NCBI RefSeq assembly: GCF_022605725.1
Contig: NC_065550.1
Location: 26,478,262 to 26,542,261, forward strand
Length of the DNA stretch: 64,000 bases
Direction of reading: 5' to 3'
DNA from: Anthonomus grandis grandis
Lineage: Eukaryota; Arthropoda; Insecta; Coleoptera; Curculionidae
This document shows positions 36,241 to 47,240 of the stretch, in pieces. Numbering within the stretch: the first letter of the stretch is position 1; every line of letters begins with the position of its first letter. The translations under genes were made by a program, and so were the position numbers. Under the pieces are notes generated by a model. That model had not been told where the DNA came from. It saw nothing but the letters and a program-made list of their open reading frames with translations, and made no database searches.

Positions 36241-36900
36241 AAATTAAAAAGGAAAAAGAAAAAAGAACACCTTGTACATAGCCTAATAACCAACAGTATG
36301 TGAGTCCCCATGTATATTTATCAAAAAAAATTATAAGAACAAACCTTATCGATGTTTTGCTTTATTCTTCTACAATTGATATTTTTTATAGAATGGATAA
36401 GAAGATTAACTGCTTGAAATAATGATTATCTCACAGATATTGCCCAGATTAATGTGCCAACATAGATGGTTATAACAAAACAAAAACTCTAGAACATCTA
36501 AGGACCTATGAATTTCTTGTATTAATTATGATATTACATTAATTATTATTAACGAAAATGATCTACAATATATGTAAGTGTATATGCAGTTTTTCGTTTT
36601 GATACAATCTTCCTAATGTTATCTATTGTGACCTTGGTTTTTAAATTTGGTAGGTTTAGAAATCGAATTGAAGGTTTTTGAAAATATTTTGAGATATGCA
36701 AAATAACTATTTATAATTCAAACCTTTAATTCAATCTTCTTTAAATACTTTCCGAGATGAAATTAAGCTCTCAAGTACAAAGCTAGCGAACATCATAATA
36801 TGCTAATATTAATTCTTTATAATAACCCATATAATTCTAAATAATGCATAATTTAAATGGACACGATTCAGTTTTTATTATGTTCTATTATATAGTATCT

Positions 36901-37619
36901 GATAGAAAACGTAATATGGTATTGGGGAAAATATTTGGTTTCATTTTTAGAAAGAGGAACAAAAACTAAAATTAAAACTGTTATATTAATAAGGACTCAT
37001 ATTAAATAATAAACTCAATATTTCTCAGTTACATGGCTATTTATGAATTTTTTTAAATGACTCTACCGCCTATTTTTTCTTAACTACTGCTGAAATCATC
37101 AATTAATTTCTATTTTATTACGTAGCTTGCATTTTTACATAATACGAGCATAGTTTCATTAAATCCTAGGTTTGAGATGCGGTGAGTAATGTGAAAACAA
37201 AACTTTGATTTTTTTTAAATTATAGGCATTTCATTTCTTTATGTTGCAGTAATATTGTTAATTACTTAATATCCTCCTAAATATTCTCTTTAATTTGAAA
37301 ATTGCTAAAGAAAAAAAATTAAAACTGCTTATTAAAATCACGTTACCGGCAATTTTCTTTTATCAAATTTCAAATGAGGGTTTTCACGACACTTTTCAAC
37401 CAAGGATTCAATATATGATTGATGATTAGGGTGTCTTAAATGATGAATATTTATTGATAATTAGGGTGTTTTAAATTGGCGTTTCATGAATTTATGTGTG
37501 GTTTTTTGTAATTTGTCTTACATTTCTCAAGTTTTTTTACTTCAATAATTATTCATTTATATTTTGCATTTTTTCTTTAAATATCTTTTTTATCTATTTT
37601 TCTTTTTTTAAGGAATTTG
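36901..37619. other. AT-rich non-coding DNA
   Basis: A short tandem pair, GATGATTAGGGTGTCTTAAAT / GATAATTAGGGTGTTTTAAAT-like, lies at about 37420-37480. Nothing else is recognisable. Confidence 0.45.
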
Positions 37620-38060
37620 AATTGCCTGGTGTACAACGGAAAATTACCTTTTATGCCTGAAAAATATGGAATCTTTAAAAAAATTTTAATGCCTGAAAAA
37701 CATAAAATACTTCCTCAGATATCTAAAAAAGATGAAAAAGTTTCAAGCCAAAAATTAGGTTAATTGGCTGAAAAATATTTAAGAAAATTGTAAAATACCT
37801 TAAAGGAAACGAAAAATGCATAACAGATATGGAAAACTTATTTCCCATGGCTGGAAAACTAAAATCACAATTTTATCAATGCCTGGAAGACATACGAAAA
37901 ATTACTTCAAATTCCTAAGACTTAAAAAATATTTTTAATTTATGAAAGACATGCCTGGAATAAAGTAAAAAACTATTTCAGAAACCTACAACAAAAATTA
38001 CTTAAAATACTAAGAAATATTATTTTCAATGGCTGAAATAAATTATAATTTTGTCAAATA
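37620..38060 (+). repeat. Degenerate ~30-bp tandem repeat (CCTGGAA type)
   Basis: Units such as TTATGCCTGAAAAATATGG, TTTAATGCCTGAAAAACAT, CCATGGCTGGAAAACTAAA, CAATGCCTGGAAGACAT and ACATGCCTGGAATAAAG follow one another at about 30-45 bp. This is the clearest stretch of the family outside the 4.9-kb duplication. Confidence 0.72.
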
Positions 38061-38679
38061 TCTATAAGGTCTAAAAACATAAAAAATACCTGTTATTAAA
38101 AGTCATGGAGTATCATAGCATTCAGTATATTTAATCCCTATACTAAGTACCAATAAAATAAATGATGCATAATTAACATGGACACGATCTATATTTGATT
38201 ATATATGACTGGAATGCTACAAAATAAGTCAAAAACTCAATAAGATGCATATATTAAAAACGTATACGCATTTTTCTAAATAATTTAAATTGAAAACTAC
38301 AACGAATTTTTGGATTAAATAAGTAATACGAGAGCAATTATACAATGAAGATTTTTCAAAACTTTAATTTTTTAAGGAGCTGGATGTTATAAAATACGTA
38401 CCTATAATAAAAATTGAGTCATATAAGTTAAGGTTAGGCCAAGATGTAAGTCCAGGATGTAAGAAATTCTACTCATTAATAGACCATGTCAGTCACAAAT
38501 AAAACAATCAAGCATTAACCAGAATATTTAAAAATTATTGTTTAAAAAAAATTAATAATATACCTAGTAATAATTTTTGACTTAAAAAAGTACAAAATAC
38601 ATTCTCCAAAATTAAAGTTCAAAATAAAAATGAAAGAAAAAACTTAAAAGTTCTTAATGACCCTATTGAATAAGAATCC
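38061..38679. other. AT-rich non-coding DNA
   Basis: It contains the motif copy at 38165. No gene or further structure seen. Confidence 0.4.
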
Positions 38680-39790
38680 AATCTACCAAATGACAAACGT
38701 AATTAATGAAGATGCCTGATCTTAATTACATTTGCAGTTTCTCATCTCATTCCTTACAAAGCCCTCCGTTTTCCTTTCAGTTTTAAGCTCAGATTTCTTT
38801 GTCTGGACGTTGAACGGATTAAGGGCATTACGGTCGAGAATCCCTTGCCGCTCGTAAGACCTCAACATCGAGGACGGGACGGAGCGAGCTAAGGGTAGTT
38901 TAAGGGTTTGTTCCGAATTTCGGCAAAATTTAAGGTCCTCGTGTTTCCAGATAAAAACTTTCGGAGGCCGAACCTTAACCTGGAGTTGGCTCCAGAGAGC
39001 TATTCGATCGGGTTTTAGTTAAATTGCTTTTGACGATCTAATCTAATGAAAGGCCGATGCGGTGATCTTTTAACGAAGATTTTAGATTTTATTGGTGTCT
39101 GTAATAAAGCTATTACTAAGTAGGTGCTGCTGTTTATTAAAAGCTTCAGTTGTTGGAGTTTTATGAGTTTATTATAAGCTTAATAATCCAAGCTTGGTGA
39201 CCACACATTAGTTCTTAAAAAGAAATTATCTTTTTAAGGTAGGTCGTAGCGTCAGATAAGAGAATTAATTGATATTACCCTGGTATGAAGCATACAATTT
39301 ACAATAGTTGCTTTCAAAAGTTACTGTTACAAGAAAGTTTAATACGATTTATCCCAGTCGCAGGGTTTCCTAATATATCCAAAACTTATTTCATCTAGCA
39401 CGTTTCGGTCAAAGTTGCAAATCGCCCATGCAGTACTAAACTTTATGTATAATATCTGTGTGAAAAGAGGCAATCCAAACTATAGTGGCATAAGCGAGTT
39501 TCGGACGTAGAGAGAGAGCCCGACTGTATTTACAACTGCTTCATTAAGTCCGTGTCATAAAGTTTAAGATTAGTGTTTTGGTGCCGAGTTTCGTGCCGGT
39601 TTTATTGTCAAATTGTCCGGTGATTCTGCAGCTGAACATGTTTTGTTGACAGTTGAATTGTCGTTCCTGAGAAACAAAGAATACGGCTTCGTCAGCTTTT
39701 CGGACATCGCGTTATGTAAACTTGGGTGTCACTTTTGATATTTAAATTAAGATGCGGAATTAGATTTAGGAGTTGTGAGGCGTGTTAGTG
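38680..39790. other. Two less AT-rich islands
   Basis: 38740-39070 (for example GAGGACGGGACGGAGCGAGC near 38870) and 39340-39770 (for example GTTTTGGTGCCGAGTTTCG near 39571) are separated by ordinary AT-rich DNA. The second has GAGAGAGAG, a GAGA-factor-like word (about 39511). There are no coding frames. I infer conserved regulatory DNA or a promoter region. Confidence 0.38.
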
Positions 39791-41000
39791 GATTTTTATT
39801 AATATACTCAGTATTTTTCATCTCGAGAATTTTTTTAATAAATTAGTAATTTCTGGCAGAATAAACTGTATCAAGATAAACAAGATAATCGAGTATATAC
39901 TCACAAATAAATAATAATTTTAGGCACAATCAAAAGCGTCTATTTAATTTATGCATCATTTATATTATTGGTTCTTGATATAAAGATTAAATATACAGAA
40001 TGTTATCATATTCCATGAGTTTTTAGAACAGACCTTTATTAATATTTTATGTGAGTCTTTAACCTCTACTAAATTTTTAGTTCAGCTGAATTTTTATTGC
40101 CTAAATTTAGTCTTTCCCATCTCTGGAATTCCTTTTCCAACTGAATCAATACATCAATTTAATGTTTTTGCAACACAAACTATTTCAAAGATAATACCTG
40201 TAAATGTAATGTCAATTCCAGGCATGCATTTAAAAAAATAGATCGTCTCCATTAAAGTTATGCATTATTTATACGATTAATTTCTTAGTATAAGGATTAG
40301 ATATATAGAATCTTATAATATTTTATGACTTTTCAAAACAGGCATTTTAGCTGTATTTTATGTGAGGCTTTACTACTTCAAGTAAATTTTTAGCTTACCA
40401 TTGTTCGTTGCTTAGATTTAGTCTTTCTCATATCTGAAATTCTCTTACCAACTGAACCAAAACATCAAATTAATGTTTTCTGGCAGTACAAACTGTATCA
40501 AAGATAACTTATTATTAGGATAATACCAATTTCAGGTGCGTGTTTTAAAAAATGGAAAGTACTTAGTATAATAATGTAACATTTTGTAATGTTATGATAT
40601 TTCATGATTTTTTAAGTCTTTCTTACTTCACATTTTTAGGCTAAGTTAGTTAAGTTAAAGTAACATTTTCTAGCAGACACACTAGACCATAAATAATCAA
40701 ATGTGTGAAAGGGTAAAAGCAACTGAATCGTGTGCATTTAAATTATGCATTTTTTTTAATATTATTTTCTAATATTTAAAATTTTTTGATGTTTTATGAC
40801 TTTTGGTAGGACAAACTCGATCAGAGATAATTGAATTTCTAACTAGGAACGTAACGATAATTTAAAAAGTGCATAGTAAAAAGTAAATTATGGCCTCTTA
40901 AGTTATGCAGTTTTTTTATATATTCCTGTTCTAATATATAGATTAGCTAATATATGCAATATGTAATATATGTCGATATTTTAAATTTTTATAATAAAAT
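39790..41000 (+). repeat. Array of diverged tandem repeats, unit about 310 bp and irregular
   Basis: Successive units share TATTTTTCAT/ATTCCATGAGTTTTT/TTTTATGACTTTT, TTTAGTCTTTCYCATMTCTG, CCAACTGAAYCAAWACATCA, TCTGGCAGWAYAAACTGTATC and then the dispersed motif. Start points judged by the motif are 39940, 40249, 40734 and 40894, with one partial unit before 39940. Units 1 and 2 are most alike; the later ones have large deletions. There is no coding potential. Confidence 0.75.
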
Positions 41001-41954
41001 ATTTACGAAGTCTCTTTGTCATTTAAAAGGCAATTGGTGTACATAAAATTCTGAAATTTGATTTCATCATTCTCTAGCTGAGAATATATTTTTAATACCA
41101 ATCTTAATAAACATGCATCAGATAACTTCAAAATAACTTAACCAATGAGAACTATTCCCTTACTCATAAAGACAATAGTTTAGCAAATATGAAAAGCCGT
41201 TCTATCACTAGAAAACCCATGAATATTGACGTTCGATTTAATAATTAAATGCACTTGTTAACTTCAAAGATCAATCAATGCAATCGGAGATCAACTAAAT
41301 TAAAACTGTTGAGAGCTTAGAAAATAGTTTATCAGATAAAAAACAGAGACAGCCCGCCTCTTTTCCAAAACCAACAGCCCATCAATTTTGATTACTTTGT
41401 ATATGATATCAAAATATATTTGCTGACAATCAATCACATCCTAAAGAGACAAATAATTCAGAGAGAAACAAAAGATCATCACTTAATTGATGATGATCAC
41501 TTTCTGCTTGATTTTATTATCAACAAACTGTTTAAATTTCCTAACTGGTTTTTCATAAACTCGATATCTAAAGTCAATAGAAAAAATCATTTTTATTTTT
41601 GAATAAAGAGGGGTAGTGTCAATTAAGATCTTTAAAACTAGAGTGCAATTCTTTGAGACGAGAAACTAAAAGACAAAATGTTGAATGGGATTTTATTTAT
41701 ATAAAAAATTAATTGAGAGCAATAGAAGCCATGATCCTCGTTGTTTCTAGTCTTATATATGTAATAAGACAAATCAAAGTGGAATACCAGTGAAGATGAT
41801 GTTTTGTGATGGGTTCTTGAATGTCCTTTGGTCATTGCTTATGCGTTTGCTACCTTCTTTGGGTCTGTATGGGAGACACCCACTTGCTTAATTCAGGGCC
41901 CGAAGTAATTCTAATGATTTTAATTTTTCTAAAGTTACTGAGGCTGATATAATA
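41001..41954. other. Moderately AT-rich, unassigned DNA
   Basis: Two unsupported short frames (60 codons plus at 41420, 65 codons minus at 41835) match nothing I know. 41640-41900 is slightly less AT-rich. There is no repeat or element except the MITE that follows. Confidence 0.35.
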
Positions 41955-42025
41955 CGAGGGCGGATCATAAGTTCCATTAAAGGGCAGGAAATTCAAAAAG
42001 TCACGGACTTATTGACCCGCCCTCG
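41955..42025. mobile_element. 71-bp mariner-type MITE
   Basis: The left end reads CGAGGGCGGATCATAAGT and the right end, reverse-complemented, CGAGGGCGGGTCAATAAGT. The element is flanked by TA on both sides (41953-41954 and 42026-42027), the duplication expected of Tc1/mariner insertions. The interior is only about 30 bp, with no coding capacity. The terminal sequence is of the kind found on insect mariners, so its transposase source would be a mariner elsewhere in the genome. Confidence 0.85.
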
Positions 42026-42099
42026 TAAATAGGGTAAAAAATTTAAATAAAAAAATGGGTTGACGAAACGCTATCTTACATTATTTATAAAGGTTGTGT

Positions 42100-43460
42100 G
42101 GATTACATGAATTAAACTCTTTTAAGTAACTTTAATTTATCTGTTGATCAGAGATGCTTTCCCGAGTTCTGGAAAACCACACTACTTAAGTCTGATAAAA
42201 AAATATAATTGAAAATAATGGACCAATAGGCTTATTAAATACCTTATCAAAAAAAATCTTTGAACATATTCTTTATGATAAAATTTATGAACGAATAAAA
42301 CACAAAATAACAATACACCAACTATTCTTTTTTTCGTATATTCAGGATAGATCTAGAGTTATAAATTTAAGTTTTCCGAATATACATCGCAGGCTATGGA
42401 AAGTAAGGAACAATCAAAAGGGTGTCATTTATACTTACTGTGCTAAGGCATTTGACCCCATGGGGTAATCCACCCCATTACATGCTGGTCAACAACTTTT
42501 TAGATTTCGATTTTTCTCTGAAGGCTGCAAATCTAATCCCTTCATATTTATTGAACAAAAACGAAATTGTCAAAGTGGGTAGGTCAAAATCCGTCACAGC
42601 AACCTCCAAAGTTCCTCAGAGAAGTAACCTAGCTCTCTTGCTTTTCAATATGTTTATTAATGACTTATCAACTGTAGTGAAGTCATCAACGTATTTGCTT
42701 TATGCTGACGATTTTAAGTTGTTTGAACGAATATCAAACATAATTGATTGTATTGGTTTACAACTTGATCCTAGGTGCTTACGATGTTACATTTACTCAA
42801 AAATTAAATTACTTTATTACAGCATTGGAGTAACTTTATTGAAAAAGCTTATAAAGCTCTAGGCTTTGTTATTCGTAACAGTAAAAACTCATGGGGAGTA
42901 TGCATCTATTAGGTCACCTACAACCCATTTTAATGTTGCTTTTATTGAAAAAGTGCAGAAAAGATATTTTAAGTATCTGTACAATATATTGAACACAATA
43001 ATGCATACCCTTACATGGTGTGATCATCCGTTACATGTCAGCGTTACATCCTATAGATCTATGCTTGAGTCTTCCACCTTTGCAATGCTAAGTGTGAAAA
43101 CGGAAATCAAATCTGCATTTATTGTTTATAATATAAAAAATAATAATCTAAAATACAAAAATTGTGGTTAAATAAAGTTTGTAAATATAAAAGTGCCAAA
43201 GATTATACTTAAAATGTTAGCAGCTGAGATTTTTGATATTCAACCAGGTAGCACATCTCCACTAAGTGCTATGCTGGGCATTTGTAATAGGATGCTGTAT
43301 GGCATAGGTTCCTTGGATTTCTTTTAAGTCAAAAATAGATTATACAATGATGCAATGAGACAGGTTACTGACCCAGACTATTTAGTCATCAGGGAGCATT
43401 TTTCGGCGTATAAAGAAAAGAAATCATTTTTACCAATGGCGTCCGTAAAGAATTTATCGT
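42100..43460 (+). pseudogene. Non-LTR retrotransposon RT, decayed (family A)
   Basis: Pieces of one RT follow in order. PEFWKTTLLKS is near 42160. KIYERIKHKITIHQ is near 42290. A palm block is degraded near 42430. MLVNNFLDFDFSLKAANLI is at 42480-42540. VPQRSNLALLLFNMFINDL (VPQGS..GPLLF with two Gly lost) is near 42610-42670. YLLYADDFKLF keeps the YADD catalytic pair near 42690. KALGFVIRN and EYASI with FIEKVQKRYFKYL (42860-42990) are thumb-side. PLSAMLGICNRM with SLDFF (43260-43325) is the C-terminus. Several frameshifts and stops break it and there is no endonuclease. An untranslated tail continues to about 43806. This is a Jockey/CR1-type element by overall look, with the clade uncertain. 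Confidence 0.78.
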
Positions 43461-43806
43461 AAATATTATTTAATTAAAGAAAAGTATACCACTGCGTTTT
43501 TCTTAAACATATAGAGTTTTTATATCATTATTTGGTATAATTAATATTTCATATACGTTATTGCATTTCCTGTTTTTTTTCTAGATTTCTTTGTGTATGA
43601 TATTTCATTATTACACTATAAGATTTTTATACGTGTATGAAAAGTTTATCGTTCACAGTGTAGTTATTGATTGTAAAGACTAGCTATGTAAATAGGTTAT
43701 TTTTTTTAAATCAGAAATTTTCTTCCATCTGTACACCGAATCGTATATGATATACGTATATTGTACAGTTCAATAAATATACCTTGACCATATACGGTTG
43801 ATAAAT
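43461..43806 (+). mobile_element. 3' untranslated tail of LINE family A
   Basis: The tail ends in CAATAAATATACCTTGACCA followed by TATACGGTTGATAAATAT. A second, diverged copy of about the last 115 bp lies at 46550-46683. This identifies it as the reproducible 3' end of one family. Confidence 0.7.
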
Positions 43807-44245
43807 ATTTCAATAGTTAATTTAAGAACTGTATTTTTGAACCTAGATAATAAAAGGTTATCTAAAACCAAAAAAACTGAAATTTTTCAAAACTTAATGA
43901 CTTGTCTAAAAAAAACTGAAACTGAAAAATTGCCGCTTATTTGGGATAAAAAATAGCACAACTGCTGCAATTTTCATAGCGATACGCCTTGCTTTTTCGA
44001 GAAACAAAATAGGGTTTTTTCACATTTTACTCGAAAACCTTAAGGTTATGTGAGAAAACTATAGGTACAAAAACTATAAATTTTTTGTTACCTATAATTT
44101 TAATTTTTTCTCATATTTTTTGCAAAAAACCCCCCCCCCTTCACTCACCCCACATAACTCACCAGTAAGAAATTGTTTTTAGAATTCATTGTTTTCCAAA
44201 ATAAAACATAAATAACAAACAGCTGGCTTCCTCGTTAATATGTAA
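43807..44245. other. Stretch between two LINE relics
   Basis: It includes a run of ten C at about 44132 after an A-rich stretch. 43920-44040 (CTGCAATTTTCATAGCGATA) has the look of transposon non-coding DNA but I cannot name the family. No gene. Confidence 0.35.
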
Positions 44246-45808
44246 TCTAATAATACAGTTTGTTCATTCACTCTAAAAAACTATTCTGCACCGGGGTTAG
44301 ATGGATTAAAGAGTACCTTACTTAAGCAAATACGGAATAATATTGCAAAACCCTTGACCCATGTTTTTAATTGTATTATTTTAACAGGAATAATTCCGAA
44401 TGAATTGAAGAAGTCAGTGGTTGTTCCGATATATAAGGGAAATGACGTGTGTTCTCCAGGCAACTATCGCCCAATATCACTTATTAGTAATATAGCAAAA
44501 ATACTTGAAGCTTGTATACGCATTAGGTTTTCAAAACACTTACAGAAAAACAACATTTTATCTCCCAACCAATATGGTTTTAGAGAGGGTAAGTCAACTG
44601 AAGAGGCACTATTTGAGGTAACAAATCATATTTGTAAAACTATTGAAAAAAATCAAAAACCGTTAGCTATATTTTTAGATTTGGCTAAAGCCTTCGACTC
44701 GGTATCACACGATATTCTACTTGATAAATTAGACGACTACGGGATAAGGGGATTAAGCTGGACTCTTATAAAAAATTATCTTACTGAAAGAAAGCAATGT
44801 GTTAGGGTGGAGGATGAGTATAGTGTTTTTGAAACAATAAATTGTGGTGTTCCACAAGGTACTGTACTGGGGCCTCTTCTATTCACCCTCTATATCAATG
44901 AACTTCTTTTTCTTAGTACATCTGGAAAACTTGTATCATACGCGGACGACACTGTTTTGTTGGTAAAGGGTGATAACTGGGCGAATGCTGTGGAGAGAGC
45001 AACTTCAGATTTTGCAATGGTTCGTCGGTGGCTGGAAGAAAATCGTTTAGCAGTAAATATTGAAAAATCAAAATTTATGAGTTTTAGCATTCTCGATAAC
45101 CATCAAATTAATACAGATGTACTAAAAATACACACATATCAGTGCATATTAAAGGAGAAGCCATGTGCTTGCATGGAAACCTTAAGTAGGACTCCATGTA
45201 TAAAGTATTTGGGTATTTTTATCGATCAAAATATTAAATGGGAAAAACATATAGAAAGTATTAATATAAAAATTCGTAAACTAATTTTTAAATTTTATCA
45301 TCTTAGAAATTGTATGCCTCTCCACATTTTAAAAATGTTATATACATCCTTGGCTGAATCAGTCATTAGATATGGAATATCAATATGGGGAGGATCATTT
45401 GCCAGTACCATAAATATTTTAAACATTACTCAAAAATACCTTTTACGAGTAATTTTAAGAAAACATCCCAGATACTCCTCAAACCGTTTATACCAAGAAG
45501 CGCGCGTTTTTACAATACAGCAAATGTATGCTAAGTCAGTGCTAATGTTTGTCTATAAATATCCTGATTTGCGGCGACCGATAGAGAACTTGGGTTGCTA
45601 TACTAGAAGCCAAGCAGTGCATTCTGTTAGTGTGCCTTTTCTGACAAGAGCGACTACTCAAAGGTTTTTAACATACCTTGGCCCAAAATTTTTTAACCTT
45701 CTTCCAAGTAGTATTAGAAAAGTTCGAAATATTCATATGTTTAGTAGAGAAATAAATAGGTTGCTTCATGAAAACTTTGAAGTTTTTGCTACGGTGTTGC
45801 GTAGATAA
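44246..45808 (+). CDS. 5'-truncated non-LTR retrotransposon RT with an uninterrupted frame (family B)
   Basis: The frame is open from 44246 to the TAA at 45806-45808, about 520 codons. The in-frame TTG at 44354 (484 codons) is not a natural start. It would encode a reverse transcriptase that copies the element's RNA at a nicked target. Upstream of the TTG the frame has SAPGLDGL. Counting from the TTG, the features are VVVPIYKG (22-29), NYRPISL (37-43), AIFLDLAKAFDS with catalytic Asp 109, GVPQGTVLGPLLF (165-177) and YADD (196-199, both Asp intact), followed by a thumb and C-terminal region. The N-terminal protein and APE endonuclease are missing, as expected for 5' truncation during reverse transcription. 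No stop or shift interrupts it, so the insertion is younger than the other LINEs here. The poly(A)/TTTGAAA tail at 46145-46225 marks the 3' end. Confidence 0.85.
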   Translation, partial: SNNTVCSFTLKNYSAPGLDGLKSTLLKQIRNNIAKPLTHVFNCIILTGIIPNELKKSVVVPIYKGNDVCSPGNYRPISLISNIAKILEACIRIRFSKHLQKNNILSPNQYGFREGKSTEEALFEVTNHICKTIEKNQKPLAIFLDLAKAFDSVSHDILLDKLDDYGIRGLSWTLIKNYLTERKQCVRVEDEYSVFETINCGVPQGTVLGPLLFTLYINELLFLSTSGKLVSYADDTVLLVKGDNWANAVERATSDFAMVRRWLEENRLAVNIEKSKFMSFSILDNHQINTDVLKIHTYQCILKEKPCACMETLSRTPCIKYLGIFIDQNIKWEKHIESINIKIRKLIFKFYHLRNCMPLHILKMLYTSLAESVIRYGISIWGGSFASTINILNITQKYLLRVILRKHPRYSSNRLYQEARVFTIQQMYAKSVLMFVYKYPDLRRPIENLGCYTRSQAVHSVSVPFLTRATTQRFLTYLGPKFFNLLPSSIRKVRNIHMFSREINRLLHENFEVFATVLRR

Positions 45809-46144
45809 TTATTTGTTTGCAAATTAAATATAGGGTATATGCAGCTTTATCAGTATATTTGCTGTTCAGGTCTGTTATTCTGACTAGGGCGATTTAAATC
45901 ATTAGTTCATTTAATCATTATTTTGGTTTATTCTTTGGTTTTAATATAGTTAGTATATAGTATAATATAGTATATAGTATATTGGTATATTTGGTATATA
46001 GTATATAACTTCAAGTGAATTGTGAATTATATATATTATCTTCTTAATTACTTTTGTTTTGTACACACACAGATTCTAATCTAGGTGTACATCTATTTAT
46101 ACTTTTGTGAGTTTTGTAAAATTATTGTAAATTATTGTAAATAA
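45809..46144 (+). mobile_element. 3' untranslated region of LINE family B
   Basis: Non-coding sequence between the RT stop and the A-rich tail. It includes a TATAGTATA-type simple repeat near 45950-46010 and a duplicated AAATTATTGTAAATTATTGTA near 46120. Confidence 0.6.
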
Positions 46145-46225
46145 ATTTGAAATAAAAAAATTTGAAAAAAAAAAAAAAAAAAAAATTTGAAATTTGAAAT
46201 TTGAAATTTGAAATTTAAATTTGAT
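46145..46225 (+). repeat. Poly(A) run followed by (TTTGAAA)n microsatellite
   Basis: About 21 A's are followed by five to six tandem TTTGAAA units. The word TTTGAAA already occurs just before the A run (AAATTTGAAATAAAAAAATT), so the array may have grown from the element's own 3' terminal repeat. Confidence 0.8.
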
Positions 46226-46549
46226 ATAATTATATATATATGTATATTAATAAAAAAAGGCGCTATTAGATTGGATATTATGGACAAAAAACGGTGATTT
46301 TTCAAAAGAATTTCTTACAATGGTTTGAGATGTAAGGGTTGTGTTGATGAAAAACAATATTTTTGTAGAAAATATATATTCAATATTAAATTTATTAACA
46401 CTGTTTATTTAAATTTTCAATAAGTTTTTATATAAGTATTTAGTATAAAAACAGCTTTATTAGATATAATAATATGGATGAAAAACAAAAATTTTTCAGA
46501 AGAATTTCATCAAATATTTGAGGTGTAGTAGATCGAGTTTAAAAAAAGT
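46226..46549. other. AT-rich stretch with a diverged internal repeat
   Basis: GGCGCTATTAGATTGGATATTATGGA near 46259 and CAGCTTTATTAGATATAATAATATGGA near 46452 are followed by matching AAAAAC...TTTTTCA.AAGAATTTC segments, giving two copies about 190 bp apart. They may belong to the 3' region of LINE family A, whose end follows. Confidence 0.5.
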
Positions 46550-46683
46550 TTTTTTTAAGTTTTTTTAAATGCCAAAATTTTCTTCCTTTTGTAAATAGAA
46601 TTGTATATGATATTCATATATTCTTCAATTTAATAAATAGTTTAATAAATATACCTTGACCATATACGGTTAATAAATATACC
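46550..46683 (+). mobile_element. Second 3' end of LINE family A
   Basis: Aligns with 43690-43808: AAATTTTCTTCC, GTATATGATAT, then AATAAATATACCTTGACCAT and ATACGGTTAATAAATAT. It differs from the first copy by an insertion of about 15 bp (AATTTAATAAATAG) and scattered changes. Confidence 0.75.
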
Positions 46684-46979
46684 AAAACCATAAATGTACT
46701 AAAAAATCGTTGAATAAATACATATTTACCGATAATAATATATGATATGTTGCTTGGGATGGTTACCTAGTCTATAATATACTTACTAATAAGACTTGGA
46801 GTATAAGTAATAGATTTTTGTAACTTTGCAAGTAACTACTATATTTTCATAGTATTTGTAGAGTGAATTAATCAATAAATAAACAAGTATACTAAAAACT
46901 TGTAGTCTATATAGACTAATAGTCTTGCTTTCCATAAGCCTCTATTTAACTCGAAAAAAAAACACCAGAGATAAAATCT
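46684..46979. other. AT-rich non-coding DNA
   Basis: Nothing recognisable. Confidence 0.4.
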
Positions 46980-47240
46980 TAAAGAGTAATAATCGACTGA
47001 CTTCCCATTTGAATTGATGAAGTGTTTGCGGTCATTCCCGGGAATTACATGTTTGATCCAGTTAGTCCGGTTAATGGAAACGCAGCGATTGGTTCGAGTA
47101 GGTACGTTTCTATTTCAGTTCTCAAGCTCTAAATTGCTCCTAGCCGGATCCCCCCTGTTTTCTTCTTCGTTTTATCTTAATGCCGGGGGCGCAGATGCGA
47201 TAACGAACGATTGATTGAAACTGAGGTTACGGAATCGGTA
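46980..47240. other. Less AT-rich island
   Basis: There is an abrupt change to mixed composition (CCGGGAATTACATG near 47037, ATGCCGGGGGCGCAGATGCG near 47180) with the core words GATCCAGTTAGTC and GATTGGTTCGAG. A 66-codon frame (47014-47214) matches nothing. Candidate conserved non-coding element. Confidence 0.38.

Larger units (their letters stand above)
35420..36900 (+). repeat. Two diverged ~1.16-kb repeats carrying the motif
   Basis: 35440-35710 aligns with 36670-36870: TTTTGAGATATG, GAACATCATAATAT, then the motif with ACACGATTCAG. The Penelope-like relic (35839-36240) lies between the two matching segments, so it either inserted there or was part of the first unit only. Confidence 0.65.
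27518..38190 (+). repeat. Dispersed motif, plus-orientation block over 10.7 kb
   Basis: Copies start at 27518 (ATGCATAACTTTGATGGATA), 30364 (ATGCATAATTTAAATGGCCC), 31373 (ATGCATAATTTAAATTAATA), 31581 (GGCATAACTTTAATGGCTAT), 35685 and 36844 (both ATGCATAATTTAAATGG followed by ACACGATTC) and 38165 (ATGCATAATTAACATGGACA, then CGATCT). They sit at spacings of 1009, 1159 and 1321 bp where the host repeat can be aligned. All seven point the same way. Confidence 0.88.

Noticed and set aside
39790..41000. Possible CRISPR array because of regularly recurring short repeat
   Set aside because: The units are long, diverged and irregular, the genome is eukaryotic, and the repeated box is not separated by unique spacers of constant length.
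47080..47110. Possible tRNA B box (GGTTCGAG)
   Set aside because: No matching A box, acceptor stem or anticodon arm at the required spacing.
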